The translations under genes were made by a program, and so were the position numbers. The notes under the pieces are model-generated. The model was not told the DNA's origin. It ran no database searches and saw only the letters and a program-made list of their open reading frames with translations. From an uncultured Verrucomicrobiota bacterium (GTDB lineage: Bacteria > Verrucomicrobiota > Verrucomicrobiia > Opitutales > Seribacteraceae), in the NCBI GenBank assembly GCA_902615835.1, contig CACMQL010000007.1:1-62830 (forward strand): a DNA stretch of 62,830 nt. The letters are read 5' to 3'. Positions 29,363 to 39,498 of this stretch are shown here, piece after piece. Numbering within the stretch: position 1 is the stretch's first letter; each line of letters begins with the position of its first letter.

Positions 29363-31660
29363 TTATAAGATGGGCCGGGTTTTCTCTAATTCAAATGACT
29401 CAATTACATCACCCACTTCGTATCGATCAAAACCTTCTAAATGGATCCCGCATTCAAACCCAGCCTTGACCTCAGTAGCATCATCCTTGAATCTTTTAAG
29501 GGTGTCTATTTTCCCCTCGGCTAACACTTCCTTATCGCGTAGTAACCTGGCACCCTTGTTCCGGGTTATCGAACCTTCCATCACCATGGAACCAGCAACC
29601 GTACGGCCTTTACTAAGTTTGAATACCTGACGGACCTCTGCCCGGCCCGTTTTCTTTTCAATTATTTCAGGTTCAAGAAGATCAGCCATATTTTCCTTTA
29701 TCAGATCAATAATCTCATAAATAATATTATTCTGGAAAACCTGAACGCCTAGATGCTTGGCTTCCCCCATGACTCCATTGTCTAACTTTACATTAAAGCC
29801 AATAACATCGGCTCCGGAAGTGTTTGCCATCTGAACATCATTTTTAGTGACCGGTCCCACATCACCTTGCAAGATTTCAAGCAATACTTTATCGCTCTGA
29901 ATCAATTCCAGAGAACCTTGTAAAGCTTCCAATGAACCTCGTACATCTGCTTTGAGTATAACTTTATAACTGGTAGCTTTACTTTTGGAAATTGCCGCAA
30001 ACAAGGCATCAACTCCTGAAGACTCTTCATTACCATCTGCATCAGTGATTGCCTCGACTTCTTTGCCGAGTTGCAAATATTCCTCCACCTCTCTTCGGGC
30101 TTCTCTTTCATTTTTGGATCTGCTGAAAACGGCTCCCGCGGCGGGTACTCCAGACCAGCCCAGAATATTGACCGGGGTGCTTGGGGGTGCACTTTTTACC
30201 TGCTTACCTTGATCATCGATCATCGCCTTCACTTTACAGTAAACATCTCCGGAATGAATGGCGTCTCCAATTTTCAAAGTACCTTTTTGGACGATTCCGG
30301 TTGCAGTGGGTCCACGCCCGACTTCCTGTCTAGCCTCTACAATAACGCCCTCTGAAACTGCGTCAGGATTGGCCTTAAGTTCCATGATCTCAGCCTGTAG
30401 AATGATCATGTCTAAAAGCTCTTCGACCTTGTCTCCGTTCAAAGCTGAGATGGGAACCGTGACGACATCGCCTCCCCAATCTTCAGGAGGGATTGATCGC
30501 TCCTGCATTTGTGTTTTAACTTTTTCTGCATCGGCTCCTTTCGCATCCATCTTATTAATCGCAACAATCAGGGTACTTTGAGATCTTTGCGCAAATTTCA
30601 AAGCCTCGTCCGTTTGAGGCATAAAACCATCGTCTGCTGCTACAACTAGGACTGAAACATCGGTTAGGTTTGCACCCCGTTCCCTGATTTTGGAAAAAGC
30701 GGCATGACCAGGCGTATCCAGAAAAGTAATTTTGTTATCTCCGTGGGATATTTGATAAGCTCCGACATGCTGGGTGATTCCCCCTGCTTCGCCAGCAACC
30801 ACATTGGCTTTACGAATGGTATCTAAAAGCGTGGTTTTTCCATGATCAACATGGCCCAAAATACATACAACGGGTGGGCGAAGTTGAAGCAAACTGGCAT
30901 CATCCTCGTCAATTTTCTCTTTTTTTACTTTTGGTTGATCGACCCTTTCACCGCGATGCTTAATTTCAAGTTCAAAGCCTTTTACTTTCGAAATCTTGCG
31001 AGCCACATCTTCCTCAATCGTCTGGTTCATGGAAGCAAATATGCCCATTTCCATGAGTTCAGATATTAATTGAAATGGCTTGAGACCAAGCAAAACTGCA
31101 AAATCCCTGACTACGATGGGCGGCTTAACAATGACAAGATTACCCTCAACCATACCATCTTGCTCAGAAGTCCCTGTTTTGTCGTCACCATTCAAGGCAG
31201 TCGGGGCGGGAATTTTTGGTTTTCCCGCAGAGACTGGAGGTGGCGGTGGGGCAATCGCCTTGGACGGAGACGGAGGCGGCGGAGCCATGGCAGGCTTCGA
31301 CTGCTCAGGTTCCTCTTCGTCGGGTTCGATATTGGGAACTTGGTTTTCCTTATCAACCTGGTCCTGTTCTTCTTTTTCCCTTTTTTCCCGCTCTATATCT
31401 TCCTTACTTTTTACCAGAGGTATTTTGGTTGGCTGAGAGTCGGACTTCGATTGGTGTGTGTTTCCTTTTCCGTCTAAAATTTCTGAGCCTGTCGAAGTAA
31501 TTTCATTCGATTTGAATTCTTCGACTAAGGATTCCGCGGTGATATTATCTATGGTCGAAGATGCACTTTTTAGTTCGTATCCGCGATCAGTCAAAATTTC
31601 GAGTACTTCCTTACTGGTTTTGTTTATTTCTCTGGCAATCGCGTGAATTCGAACACTCAT
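29363..31660 (-). CDS. infB: Translation initiation factor IF-2
   Basis: IF-2 is the GTPase that positions fMet-tRNA and joins the subunits. It has 765 residues. The N-terminus holds the small IF2-N helical domain (residues 1-55) and a low-complexity Pro/Lys/Glu linker (PPPPSPSKAIAPPPPP). The G domain has GHVDHGKTT (G1), FLDTPGHAAF (G3) and INKMDAKG (G4). The C-terminal domains II-IV follow (GSLEALQGSLE, GRAEVRQVFKLSKG). The linker is shorter than in E. coli. It is downstream of nusA (32-base gap) and upstream of rbfA. Confidence 0.97.
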   Translation of the reverse strand: MSVRIHAIAREINKTSKEVLEILTDRGYELKSASSTIDNITAESLVEEFKSNEITSTGSEILDGKGNTHQSKSDSQPTKIPLVKSKEDIEREKREKEEQDQVDKENQVPNIEPDEEEPEQSKPAMAPPPPSPSKAIAPPPPPVSAGKPKIPAPTALNGDDKTGTSEQDGMVEGNLVIVKPPIVVRDFAVLLGLKPFQLISELMEMGIFASMNQTIEEDVARKISKVKGFELEIKHRGERVDQPKVKKEKIDEDDASLLQLRPPVVCILGHVDHGKTTLLDTIRKANVVAGEAGGITQHVGAYQISHGDNKITFLDTPGHAAFSKIRERGANLTDVSVLVVAADDGFMPQTDEALKFAQRSQSTLIVAINKMDAKGADAEKVKTQMQERSIPPEDWGGDVVTVPISALNGDKVEELLDMIILQAEIMELKANPDAVSEGVIVEARQEVGRGPTATGIVQKGTLKIGDAIHSGDVYCKVKAMIDDQGKQVKSAPPSTPVNILGWSGVPAAGAVFSRSKNEREARREVEEYLQLGKEVEAITDADGNEESSGVDALFAAISKSKATSYKVILKADVRGSLEALQGSLELIQSDKVLLEILQGDVGPVTKNDVQMANTSGADVIGFNVKLDNGVMGEAKHLGVQVFQNNIIYEIIDLIKENMADLLEPEIIEKKTGRAEVRQVFKLSKGRTVAGSMVMEGSITRNKGARLLRDKEVLAEGKIDTLKRFKDDATEVKAGFECGIHLEGFDRYEVGDVIESFELEKTRPIL

Positions 31661-31692
31661 CTAAAAAGTAGATCTTTTTTGAAATCAGCTGA

Positions 31693-32940
31693 TTATTCGT
31701 CAGGTGAAACTTCCGTTGATACTTTAGACAGGACATCATCTGCGATAGGCTGATCGAATCCTAGACCAACCAAGTCTTCCGCATTGACTCCTTCAAAAGC
31801 TTCCGGGCTGACCAGCCCAAACGCGACCAAGCGGTCAGCAACCTCAAATTTTATGCCCACCGAAGTGAGGGCTTCCGCTGCCTTGGTTTTCCTTTCATCG
31901 AAGCCAACTTCTTTAACCACCACCTTGCCAATATCTAATTTCCAGCCCAGCAATCTAGAAGTGAGACGGGCATTAATCCCCTTTCGTCCGATCGCAACGG
32001 ATAAATCATCCTCCACAACCTCAAAATACATTCTCCGCTTGTCCCGGTCCAAATTGACATTCTGCGGAATCGCCGGCTTTAGTGCTTCGGCTAATTGTTC
32101 TATAGGATCCTCGTACCATCGAACAATATCTACTTTTTCTCCATTCATTTCACGAACAATGCTTTTCACACGGGAACCCCTAGCCCCAACACAAGCACCC
32201 ACTGGGTCCACTTTGGGATCAGCACTTTTAACGCATACCTTTGTTCGATAACCGGGCTCCCGAGCCATAGCTGCCAGCGTAACGGTTCCGTCAGAAATTT
32301 CTGCGACTTCCATCTCAAAAAGTTTACGGACAAAATTGAGACTTGAACGGCTGAGAATGAGCTCAGGTCCTCTCCCTTGCTGTTCAAGTTTATGTAGAAG
32401 ACAACGAATTCGTTCGCCGGGAACCCAGTCTTCACCGGGAACGCGTTCGCGCCATGGAAGGAGGGCTTCCGCCTTGCCAACCTCTACGACCAAATCGCCC
32501 CTTTCCTTACGGCGGACAATTCCAGTAACCAGTCCACCAACCTGATCACGAAACTCATCATAAATGTGCTCTTTTTCGAATTGACGAAGTCGTTGTTTAA
32601 TCGCCTGCTCCGCAGTTCTTGCAGCAATTCGTCCCAAATAAGCCGGATCTAACTCTCGTTCAACGAAATCGCCAATTTGGGGATTTTCAGAATACAAACG
32701 GGCCTTGTCCAAATGGATTTCGCTGGCTGTATCTGATACAGATTCCACCACTTCTAATCTCGTCCATGCCTGCATAGCTCCGGTTTTGGGGCTGATTTCA
32801 ACCCGGACTTCTCCCTGTTTATTCACTCCTCTTTCCGCGGCAGCTTTAACTGCACCTTCTATGGTAGCAATCATGTCATCTCGACTGATGCCCTTTTCTT
32901 TTTCCATGTACTCGAGAACTGCGAGGATTTCGCTACTCAT
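31693..32940 (-). CDS. nusA: Transcription termination/antitermination factor NusA
   Basis: NusA binds RNA polymerase and nascent RNA and promotes pausing and intrinsic termination. The 415-residue protein has the N-terminal polymerase-binding domain ([37 protein letters not shown] in parts), an S1 domain ([33 protein letters not shown]), two KH domains ([47 protein letters not shown]) and a short helical C-terminus. rimP, which usually precedes nusA, is absent. The gene starts downstream of a promoter and a terminator-like hairpin (see separate entries), suggesting autoregulation by attenuation. Confidence 0.96.
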   Translation of the reverse strand: MSSEILAVLEYMEKEKGISRDDMIATIEGAVKAAAERGVNKQGEVRVEISPKTGAMQAWTRLEVVESVSDTASEIHLDKARLYSENPQIGDFVERELDPAYLGRIAARTAEQAIKQRLRQFEKEHIYDEFRDQVGGLVTGIVRRKERGDLVVEVGKAEALLPWRERVPGEDWVPGERIRCLLHKLEQQGRGPELILSRSSLNFVRKLFEMEVAEISDGTVTLAAMAREPGYRTKVCVKSADPKVDPVGACVGARGSRVKSIVREMNGEKVDIVRWYEDPIEQLAEALKPAIPQNVNLDRDKRRMYFEVVEDDLSVAIGRKGINARLTSRLLGWKLDIGKVVVKEVGFDERKTKAAEALTSVGIKFEVADRLVAFGLVSPEAFEGVNAEDLVGLGFDQPIADDVLSKVSTEVSPDE

Positions 32941-32976
32941 AATATTGGCTTCTATAGGTTTGAGAATTTAGAGAAT

Positions 32977-32999
32977 AAAAAAGGCGAGCAATGCCCGCC
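32977..32999 (-). terminator. Intrinsic terminator in the nusA leader (candidate attenuator)
   Basis: On the minus strand, GGCGGGC-ATT-GCTCGCC forms a seven-pair stem (one G-T wobble) followed directly by six Ts. It lies 37 bases before the nusA ATG and about 25 bases after the predicted transcription start. On the plus strand the same stem is followed by CCTTTTT, so it is potentially bidirectional. No gene upstream on the minus strand needs terminating, because leuB is divergent. The site is therefore best read as an attenuator for nusA. Confidence 0.85.
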
Positions 33000-33015
33000 C
33001 CTTTTTGGATTAGAC

Positions 33016-33031
33016 TGAAAGTAATCTTTCA
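33016..33031. repeat. Small hairpin near the nusA transcription start
   Basis: TGAAAG and CTTTCA are perfect inverted copies around TAAT. The repeat overlaps the predicted start of the nusA transcript, just upstream of the leader terminator. It could shape the 5' end of the RNA, but this is inference. Confidence 0.35.
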
Positions 33032-33059
33032 TTAATAAATTTTTGCTTAATTTTGTCAA
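33032..33059 (-). promoter_or_regulatory. Predicted sigma-70-type promoter for nusA-infB-rbfA
   Basis: On the minus strand the -35 box is a perfect TTGACA (33054-33059), followed by a 16-base AT-rich spacer and the -10 box TATTAA (33032-33037). The predicted start is near 33025, giving an untranslated leader of about 85 bases that contains the terminator at 32977-32999. Confidence 0.65.
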
Positions 33060-33137
33060 CGAATACCGATCCCCACTGGAAGCCTCTCTTTTCTGCGTTG
33101 CAGATCAGTACCTTTCCCATATGAATAATACCCCCTA

Positions 33138-34244
33138 ATGATTACGATACGATTCACCAATCTTCCAGGTGATGGAATTGGCCCGGAGGTAATGTCCGTC
33201 GCTTTAAAGGTACTTGAAACCCTCGGTCTACGAAATGGCTTTTCCCTTCAAACTTCGGAATACGATATTGGGGGTATCGGAATAGATAGGCACGGTTCCG
33301 CCCTCCCTGACTCGACCTTGTCAGCCTGCCAAGAAGCAGATGCAATTCTATTTGGATCCGTAGGTGGGCCAAAGTGGGAGTCACTTCCACCAACAGAACA
33401 ACCGGAAAGGGCCGCTTTACTTCCTATTCGTAAGGCGTTTGAACTTTTTGCCAATTTGAGGCCTGGCAATCTTTACCCAGAACTAGCAGACTTATCGCCC
33501 CTGCGTCCTTCCACGGTTGCAAAAGGTATTGATGTTCTTTGCGTCAGGGAGCTAACCGGTGGAATTTACTTCGGACTGCCAAAAAGTAGAGAGACCCTTG
33601 CGAACGGCGAAGAACGATCGATCGATACTATGGTTTACAAAACCAGTGAAATCGAAAGGATTACAGAAATTGCAGTCAAGGCTGCTAGCCTTAGGGAAAA
33701 AAAGATCTGCTCAGTAGACAAGGCCAATGTCCTGGAAACCTCTGTGCTCTGGAGAAAAGTAGTCAGCGAGTGCATCCAGCGGCTAGATCCCACCATCGAA
33801 TCAACCCACATGTATGTCGATAATGCCGCAATGCAATTGGTCCGCGATCCAAATCAATTCGATGTCATTCTTACAGAAAACATGTTTGGTGATATTTTAT
33901 CGGATGAATTGGCGGTTATTTGCGGTTCTTTGGGTATGCTTGCATCCGCAAGTTTGGGCACCGGAAAAAATAGTCTGGGTCATTCCTTCGGACTTTATGA
34001 ACCGGCTGGTGGAACGGCACCGGATATCGCAGGCAAAAATTTAGCCAACCCTTGTGCTCAGGTTTTGAGTGCCGCTCTTATGCTACGATATAGTTTCGGA
34101 ATGGAAAAAGAAGCTTCCGCCATTGAGAGCGCGGTCAAGCAAACCATTCGCGACGGATTCCGTTCAGTAGATATATCTTCAGGATCTGAATTCGTAGGTA
34201 CGGATGAAATGGGAGAAGCAATCATTGACAGACTCCCTGCATAA
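33138..34244 (+). CDS. leuB: 3-isopropylmalate dehydrogenase
   Basis: LeuB oxidises and decarboxylates 3-isopropylmalate in leucine synthesis, using NAD+ and Mg2+. The 368-residue protein has [58 protein letters not shown], the metal-site region [34 protein letters not shown] and [21 protein letters not shown]. These place it in LeuB and not in isocitrate or tartrate dehydrogenases. leuA, leuC and leuD are not in the window. It is divergent from nusA and 15 bases upstream of alaS. Confidence 0.96.
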   Translation: MITIRFTNLPGDGIGPEVMSVALKVLETLGLRNGFSLQTSEYDIGGIGIDRHGSALPDSTLSACQEADAILFGSVGGPKWESLPPTEQPERAALLPIRKAFELFANLRPGNLYPELADLSPLRPSTVAKGIDVLCVRELTGGIYFGLPKSRETLANGEERSIDTMVYKTSEIERITEIAVKAASLREKKICSVDKANVLETSVLWRKVVSECIQRLDPTIESTHMYVDNAAMQLVRDPNQFDVILTENMFGDILSDELAVICGSLGMLASASLGTGKNSLGHSFGLYEPAGGTAPDIAGKNLANPCAQVLSAALMLRYSFGMEKEASAIESAVKQTIRDGFRSVDISSGSEFVGTDEMGEAIIDRLPA

Positions 34245-34259
34245 GTAAAATAGATCCTC

Positions 34260-36944
34260 ATGACATCCGCGGAAATCCGGCAATCTTTCCTCGATTTTTT
34301 TGCAAGCAAGAATCACGAAGTGGTTGCTTCGGGGTCCCTGCTTCCAGAATCCCCAAACCTGCTTTTCACCAATGCCGGGATGAATCAGTTTGTCCCCTAC
34401 TTCTTGGGCGATCAAAAAGCTCCATTGCAACGGGTTGCAGACACCCAAAAGTGTATCCGGGCTGGAGGTAAACATAATGACTTGGAAGATGTGGGTTTTG
34501 ACACCTATCACCACACTTTTTTTGAAATGCTCGGTAACTGGTCATTTGGAGATTACTTTAAGAAAGAAGCAATTGAGTGGGCATGGGAGTTGTTAGTGAG
34601 TATTTGGAAATTCCCACCTTCCCGGCTTTATGCAACGGTTTATAAACCTGAAGGGAATGACCCCGCGGAATTTGATCAGGAGGCTTACGAGGTCTGGTCC
34701 GAAATTTTTAATGCAGCCGGTCTTGATCCTAAAGTGCATGTGGTAAATGGTGGTAAAAAAGACAATTTTTGGATGATGGGAGAGACCGGACCTTGCGGTC
34801 CTTGCAGTGAGCTACACATTGATCTTACTCAAGAAGGCGACACAAAAGGAAACTTGGTCAATGCTGATTCCCATTTATGTATCGAGATATGGAATCTTGT
34901 TTTCATCCAATTTAATGCTGACCGGGAAGGTAACTATACGCCGCTTGCTGACAGGCATGTCGATACCGGCATGGGTTTCGAACGAGTAGTCGCAGTTATG
35001 CAATCAACTCAAGGATTCACTGATTTCTCCAAGCCAACCTCCAATTATGATACCGATGTATTTTCTCCAATCTTTAATATAATCGAAAAATTATCTGCTA
35101 AAAAATACCATTCAACTCTGCCAGTGGCTGATCAAACTCCGTCATCCAAGGAGATAATTGACATAGCATTTAGGGTTGTAGCCGATCATCTCCGGGCAAT
35201 TTGTTTTTCAATTGCAGATGGAATTCTACCGGGGAATACCGACCGTAATTATGTTCTGCGAAGAATCCTGAGAAGAGGAGTTCGGTACGGAAGAACCCTG
35301 GGATTTAATGATCCCTTTTTTCACCATCTCGCTCCGATTCTTATCGAGCAAATGGGTCCATTCTTTCCTGAACTATTCAAACGAAAGGATTTAATCTGCA
35401 AAACACTTCTTGCTGAAGAGACATCCTTCAACAAAACTTTGGACAGGGGAATTGATCTTTTCAATCGCGAACTGACCAGATTGCACAAAAAGGAGCAGGT
35501 GTCGGGAAGTTTTGTTTTTAAGCTATACGACACTTATGGATTTCCTCTCGACTTAACTGAATTACTGGCCAGAGAAAACGGAGTCCAAATTGATATTGCA
35601 GGTTTCAATAAAGAAATGAATGCACAAAAAAAGCGGGCACGAGAAGCTCACAAGTCTGTGGATATTCTTGTGCATAATTCAAAAAGGGGAGATCAAGGAA
35701 CTGAATTTCTGGGCTATGACCAAGCTAACTTAAATGAATGTGAAGTTTCCCTCCTTGATACTCTAAATCAAGAGGGAAGCACCTATCTGATATTCGACAG
35801 AACTCCCTTTTACGCTGAAATGGGTGGCCAAAGGGGAGACCAAGGTACTGTGTCTTTTAATGAGACCAGCTTGATCATTACCGATGTAATAAAAGATGCG
35901 AATGGTCGATTCCTTCACAAAATTAAGTATACTGAAGTACCCGTTCAATTTTCAGGGAAGGCAATCGTCTCGGTTAATCAAACACTCCGGCAGGATATTC
36001 AGTGTCATCACACCGCAACCCACATTCTTCACTGGGCACTACGAAAAGTATTGGGCGATCATGTAAAACAATCGGGATCACTGGTCGTGCAGGATCGTCT
36101 GCGCTTTGACTTTTCACATTATGAAGCACTGAAAGACGAGCAATTATTGGAAATAGAATATCTGGCAAACCAAAAGCTTTTGCTGAATGAGAAGGTGGAG
36201 TCCTACGAAATCCCATTTTCCGAAAAACCTGATGAAGTAGTCGCTTTCTTTGGCGAAAAATATGGAGATACCGTAAGGGTCGTAAACCTGGGTGGTTGGA
36301 GTCAGGAACTTTGCGGAGGAACTCATGTTTCCCGCTCCGGCGAGATCGGATCCATTCGAATAACCAGTGAATCCGCAATCTCTGCCGGTAATCGCAGAAT
36401 CGAAGCGGTTGCTGGCAGTGCTGCCTTCGATTGGATAAACAAGCGCATAGTTCACCTCAACCGACTTCTCCGCCAACTTGCCTGTAAGCCGGAAGAAATC
36501 AGCTATCGAATTTCCCAGATGCAGGAAAAAAACAAAGACCTGGAGAAAAAATTGCGCTCATTTACCCAGAAGAACCAAGCTGGCTTGGCTGATGATCTCA
36601 TCAAAAACGCCATCGAAATAGGCAACATCCGGCTCATCAAGGCATCACTGAACAATATTTCAGCCAACGATCTTCGTCCGCTTGCAGCTCAGATTAACAA
36701 AAGAGCCGGCCCGTCCATTGTCCTTCTGGCCAGTGAAAAAGACAATAAGTGTGGACTGATTTGCCTTTGCTCGCCCAAAGCGGTGGAAGCGGGTTATGAT
36801 GCAGGTCAAATCCTTGGACAGCTTGCTTCTCAGCTGGGTGGAAAAGGCGGAGGCAAGCCGGACTTCGCAATGGGAGGAGCTCCTCCGGGGCAAGGAGTCG
36901 AGGGAGTTCTACAGTCTATTTCCATTGCAAAATCAAGCGGGTGA
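34260..36944 (+). CDS. alaS: Alanyl-tRNA synthetase
   Basis: AlaS charges tRNA-Ala and edits mischarged serine and glycine. The 894-residue protein starts MTSAEIRQSFLDFFASKNHEVV and has the class II motif region FTNAGMNQFVPYFLG, the segment GPCGPCSELHID, and RVVADHLRAICFSIADG. The editing domain carries the zinc motifs HHTATHILHWAL and CGGTHVSRSGEIG, and the C-Ala domain ends in the glycine-rich LGGKGGGKPDFAMGGAPPG. The gene lies 15 bases after leuB. The SNF2 helicase gene begins inside its stop codon (GTGA). Confidence 0.98.
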   Translation: MTSAEIRQSFLDFFASKNHEVVASGSLLPESPNLLFTNAGMNQFVPYFLGDQKAPLQRVADTQKCIRAGGKHNDLEDVGFDTYHHTFFEMLGNWSFGDYFKKEAIEWAWELLVSIWKFPPSRLYATVYKPEGNDPAEFDQEAYEVWSEIFNAAGLDPKVHVVNGGKKDNFWMMGETGPCGPCSELHIDLTQEGDTKGNLVNADSHLCIEIWNLVFIQFNADREGNYTPLADRHVDTGMGFERVVAVMQSTQGFTDFSKPTSNYDTDVFSPIFNIIEKLSAKKYHSTLPVADQTPSSKEIIDIAFRVVADHLRAICFSIADGILPGNTDRNYVLRRILRRGVRYGRTLGFNDPFFHHLAPILIEQMGPFFPELFKRKDLICKTLLAEETSFNKTLDRGIDLFNRELTRLHKKEQVSGSFVFKLYDTYGFPLDLTELLARENGVQIDIAGFNKEMNAQKKRAREAHKSVDILVHNSKRGDQGTEFLGYDQANLNECEVSLLDTLNQEGSTYLIFDRTPFYAEMGGQRGDQGTVSFNETSLIITDVIKDANGRFLHKIKYTEVPVQFSGKAIVSVNQTLRQDIQCHHTATHILHWALRKVLGDHVKQSGSLVVQDRLRFDFSHYEALKDEQLLEIEYLANQKLLLNEKVESYEIPFSEKPDEVVAFFGEKYGDTVRVVNLGGWSQELCGGTHVSRSGEIGSIRITSESAISAGNRRIEAVAGSAAFDWINKRIVHLNRLLRQLACKPEEISYRISQMQEKNKDLEKKLRSFTQKNQAGLADDLIKNAIEIGNIRLIKASLNNISANDLRPLAAQINKRAGPSIVLLASEKDNKCGLICLCSPKAVEAGYDAGQILGQLASQLGGKGGGKPDFAMGGAPPGQGVEGVLQSISIAKSSG

Positions 36945-39400
36945 AACTTCGTATATTGCTGCCTCCTACCATGGCAGGGTGTGCCCAACGCGATTCAATA
37001 CCTGCCAAGATTGAACTGGAGACTGACCAAGGAAGCCGTCAGCCCCCTGAAAAAGTTGAGTTATCCCTGCTCGGTGACCTTCCTGACGCTCAAAGAAGCG
37101 CCCTTTTTGCCCTGACCCAGTGGTGTCAGGGTAAACTGTCTTCCTTTCTTCAGTTGAATTTGGAGCAGACTGCAGAACTGGTAAAAATTCTGACCAACGC
37201 ACCCTGTTTTTTTCCCGCGAATCAACCCGAAAAACCACTTACCTGGAACGATAACAGCCTCACAGGCGTTAGTGAATACCTCCCCGATAAAGCCCCTCAA
37301 GCCAATCGGCTGGTGCGAGAAATTTCCTCTGAGGGGATACCAGAAAAATCTCGGGAACAAACAGTGGAACCTGAATACAAAGGTCCTCCCATCGAAGTGG
37401 AGGGCTCCACAGAATATCTCCGTATCATCTTACCTTCTTCGGAACACCCAGGATATAAGGAAATTTTAAGTCTACTACGGAAATGGAACTTCCTTCGGGA
37501 CCGTTCACACCTTCATTGGTGGTGGCTACGAGATTCATCCAAGGTGTTGGACTTCCTAGCCTCTAATCAGGATGACCTTGAACATGACTATGGTGCCAAG
37601 TTTACGGAAAACTTCCAACAACTGACAAAAGTAATCACCCGTGCAAGCCTACGAGTTAAAGCCAGTGAATCAGAAAGCGGAACAAACCTGGAGGTTTCTA
37701 TCGAAGCGGGAGACACACCCATTGATGAAATCGAACATGCCTTATCCATCGGTTTAAATCATGTCCGGCACGGAAAGAAAGTATATCTCCTAACCAAAGA
37801 ATTAAAGGACCAAGCCAACCAGATCCAAAGACGAGTGAGGGGAGAAATGGACATTCCCCTGCTTTCGCAATTTTCCCATCCGGTAGAGAAATATCAGATA
37901 ACCTCTCTTGAGGAATTCATTTTATCGGCAGATCCCCGCTTTAAACCTCCGGCAGAATGGAAGAAGAGATGCCTGGCACTTAAAGATTTAAGTGCACTTC
38001 CATCCCCGGCTCTCACTCCATCCCTTGATCGCCTGCTTCGCCCTTACCAAAAAATTGGAGTCGCGTGGCTTCTCCACCTTTTCCGTAATCAACTGGGTGG
38101 TATCCTAGCAGATGAAATGGGCCTGGGTAAAACTTTGCAAGCCTTGTCTTTCCTTTCCACCCTCAAAAGAGAAATAAAATCGGCCTTGCCCTCACTAGTA
38201 GTCTGCCCGGCTTCCCTGGTTGAAAATTGGCGCAGGGAAACCCAACATTTTTGCCCTGAGTTTAAGGTTTTAGTACATCATGGAATTACAAGAACATCGG
38301 TTCCAACAAGCATGAGCGGAAATGATTTGATTATCACATCTTATGGTACCCTCGTGAGGGATAAAGATATGCTAGCTTCTTTTCCAATGCTTTGTGTAAT
38401 AGGTGATGAGGCTCAGTACCTCAAAAACCGCAAAACCCAGAATGCCAAGGCAATGTCGTCTCTGTCCTCCGAAGGCAGAATATTACTTACAGGCACGCCG
38501 ATTGAGAATAGCGTTTACGATCTTCTGGCTCTGCTTGAATTCCTCCTACCAGGAGCACGTCCGGAAATCCCCGTCAGTAGTCGGGGTGATGAAAGAGTTT
38601 GGCATGAACGAAGAATACTTAAGGAAGCAGCCCCTTATTTACTGAGAAGAACCAAGAATGAAGTGGCTCCCGAACTACCAGGTAAAATCGAGCAAATTCT
38701 TCATATCAAACTATCTGATGAACAAAATGAATTGTATCAAAAAGTCAGAGAATCTTCGGACACCGAACTAAGCAAACTGGCTGAATCAGGGGTATCCGAT
38801 GGAACATTACGAATGAAAACCCTCACACAGTTACTTCGCCTCAGACAAACCTGCTGCGACCCACGCTTGATTGATAAGACCATGGACTCGGAACATTCTG
38901 CCAAACTACGAGCTTTCAGAGAACTCCTCTACACCTGCCTGGAGGGAGGGCACCGCCTATTGGTTTTTTCTCAGTTTGTACAAGCCTTAAAGTTAATTAA
39001 GGAAGAGCTTGAATCGGCATCCATCCCCTTCTGCTACCTTGATGGTTCATCCAAGGACCGTATGAAACAGGTTGACTTATTTCAGGAAGACCACTCAATA
39101 CCTGTTTTTCTGATCTCCCTTAAAGCTGGCGGAACTGGCTTAAATTTGACGGCAGCAGATGTCGTAGTGCATTTTGACCCATGGTGGAATCCGGCGGCTG
39201 AAACTCAAGCGACCGACCGGGCTCACCGCATCGGCCAGAATAAAGTCGTCACCGTGTATAAGATGATCACTTCGGGTACTGTCGAAGAGAAGGTCCTCGA
39301 TCTCCAGCAGGAAAAGAGAGCCCTTCTGGAACAGGTTTTTGAAGAATCAGAAGCAGCTAATCTAAAACTTTCCGTATCCGAACTTCGCGAATTAATCTGA
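36941..39400 (+). CDS. SNF2-family DNA-dependent ATPase/helicase
   Basis: The 819-residue protein carries a complete SNF2 motor in its C-terminal half. LRPYQKIGVAWLLHLF and LADEMGLGKT (D391 to T398) form motifs Q-I, D489-E-A-Q492 is motif II, LTGTPIENS is motif III, and LISLKAGGTGLNLTAADVVVHFDPWWNPAAETQATDRAHRIGQ (in parts) makes up motifs V and VI. The first 340 residues do not show a domain I can name. Bacterial relatives (RapA/HepA-like or SNF2_N stand-alone) remodel DNA-protein complexes. Translation probably couples to alaS through a GTGA overlap; an ATG at codon 11 is an alternative start. Confidence 0.92.
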   Translation: MKLRILLPPTMAGCAQRDSIPAKIELETDQGSRQPPEKVELSLLGDLPDAQRSALFALTQWCQGKLSSFLQLNLEQTAELVKILTNAPCFFPANQPEKPLTWNDNSLTGVSEYLPDKAPQANRLVREISSEGIPEKSREQTVEPEYKGPPIEVEGSTEYLRIILPSSEHPGYKEILSLLRKWNFLRDRSHLHWWWLRDSSKVLDFLASNQDDLEHDYGAKFTENFQQLTKVITRASLRVKASESESGTNLEVSIEAGDTPIDEIEHALSIGLNHVRHGKKVYLLTKELKDQANQIQRRVRGEMDIPLLSQFSHPVEKYQITSLEEFILSADPRFKPPAEWKKRCLALKDLSALPSPALTPSLDRLLRPYQKIGVAWLLHLFRNQLGGILADEMGLGKTLQALSFLSTLKREIKSALPSLVVCPASLVENWRRETQHFCPEFKVLVHHGITRTSVPTSMSGNDLIITSYGTLVRDKDMLASFPMLCVIGDEAQYLKNRKTQNAKAMSSLSSEGRILLTGTPIENSVYDLLALLEFLLPGARPEIPVSSRGDERVWHERRILKEAAPYLLRRTKNEVAPELPGKIEQILHIKLSDEQNELYQKVRESSDTELSKLAESGVSDGTLRMKTLTQLLRLRQTCCDPRLIDKTMDSEHSAKLRAFRELLYTCLEGGHRLLVFSQFVQALKLIKEELESASIPFCYLDGSSKDRMKQVDLFQEDHSIPVFLISLKAGGTGLNLTAADVVVHFDPWWNPAAETQATDRAHRIGQNKVVTVYKMITSGTVEEKVLDLQQEKRALLEQVFEESEAANLKLSVSELRELI

Positions 39401-39447
39401 AACAAAGACTGCAAGAAATATTCCATTTCCTTCTCGGTTCTTTCACC

Positions 39448-39476
39448 TTGATAAAGAAAAGGCTGTTTGACATAAT
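39448..39476 (+). promoter_or_regulatory. Predicted promoter for ilvB
   Basis: The -35 box TTGATA (39448-39453), a 17-base spacer and the -10 box CATAAT (39471-39476) form a good sigma-70-type promoter 22 bases before the ATG. The leader would be very short (about 16 bases), leaving no room for a classical leader-peptide attenuator. Confidence 0.55.
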
Positions 39477-39498
39477 AATACCATAATTCCAAAACTTC

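Noticed and set aside
33060-33137. Leucine leader peptide or attenuator before leuB
   Set aside because: No short frame with repeated leucine codons and no plus-strand terminator close to the leuB start was found in this space.
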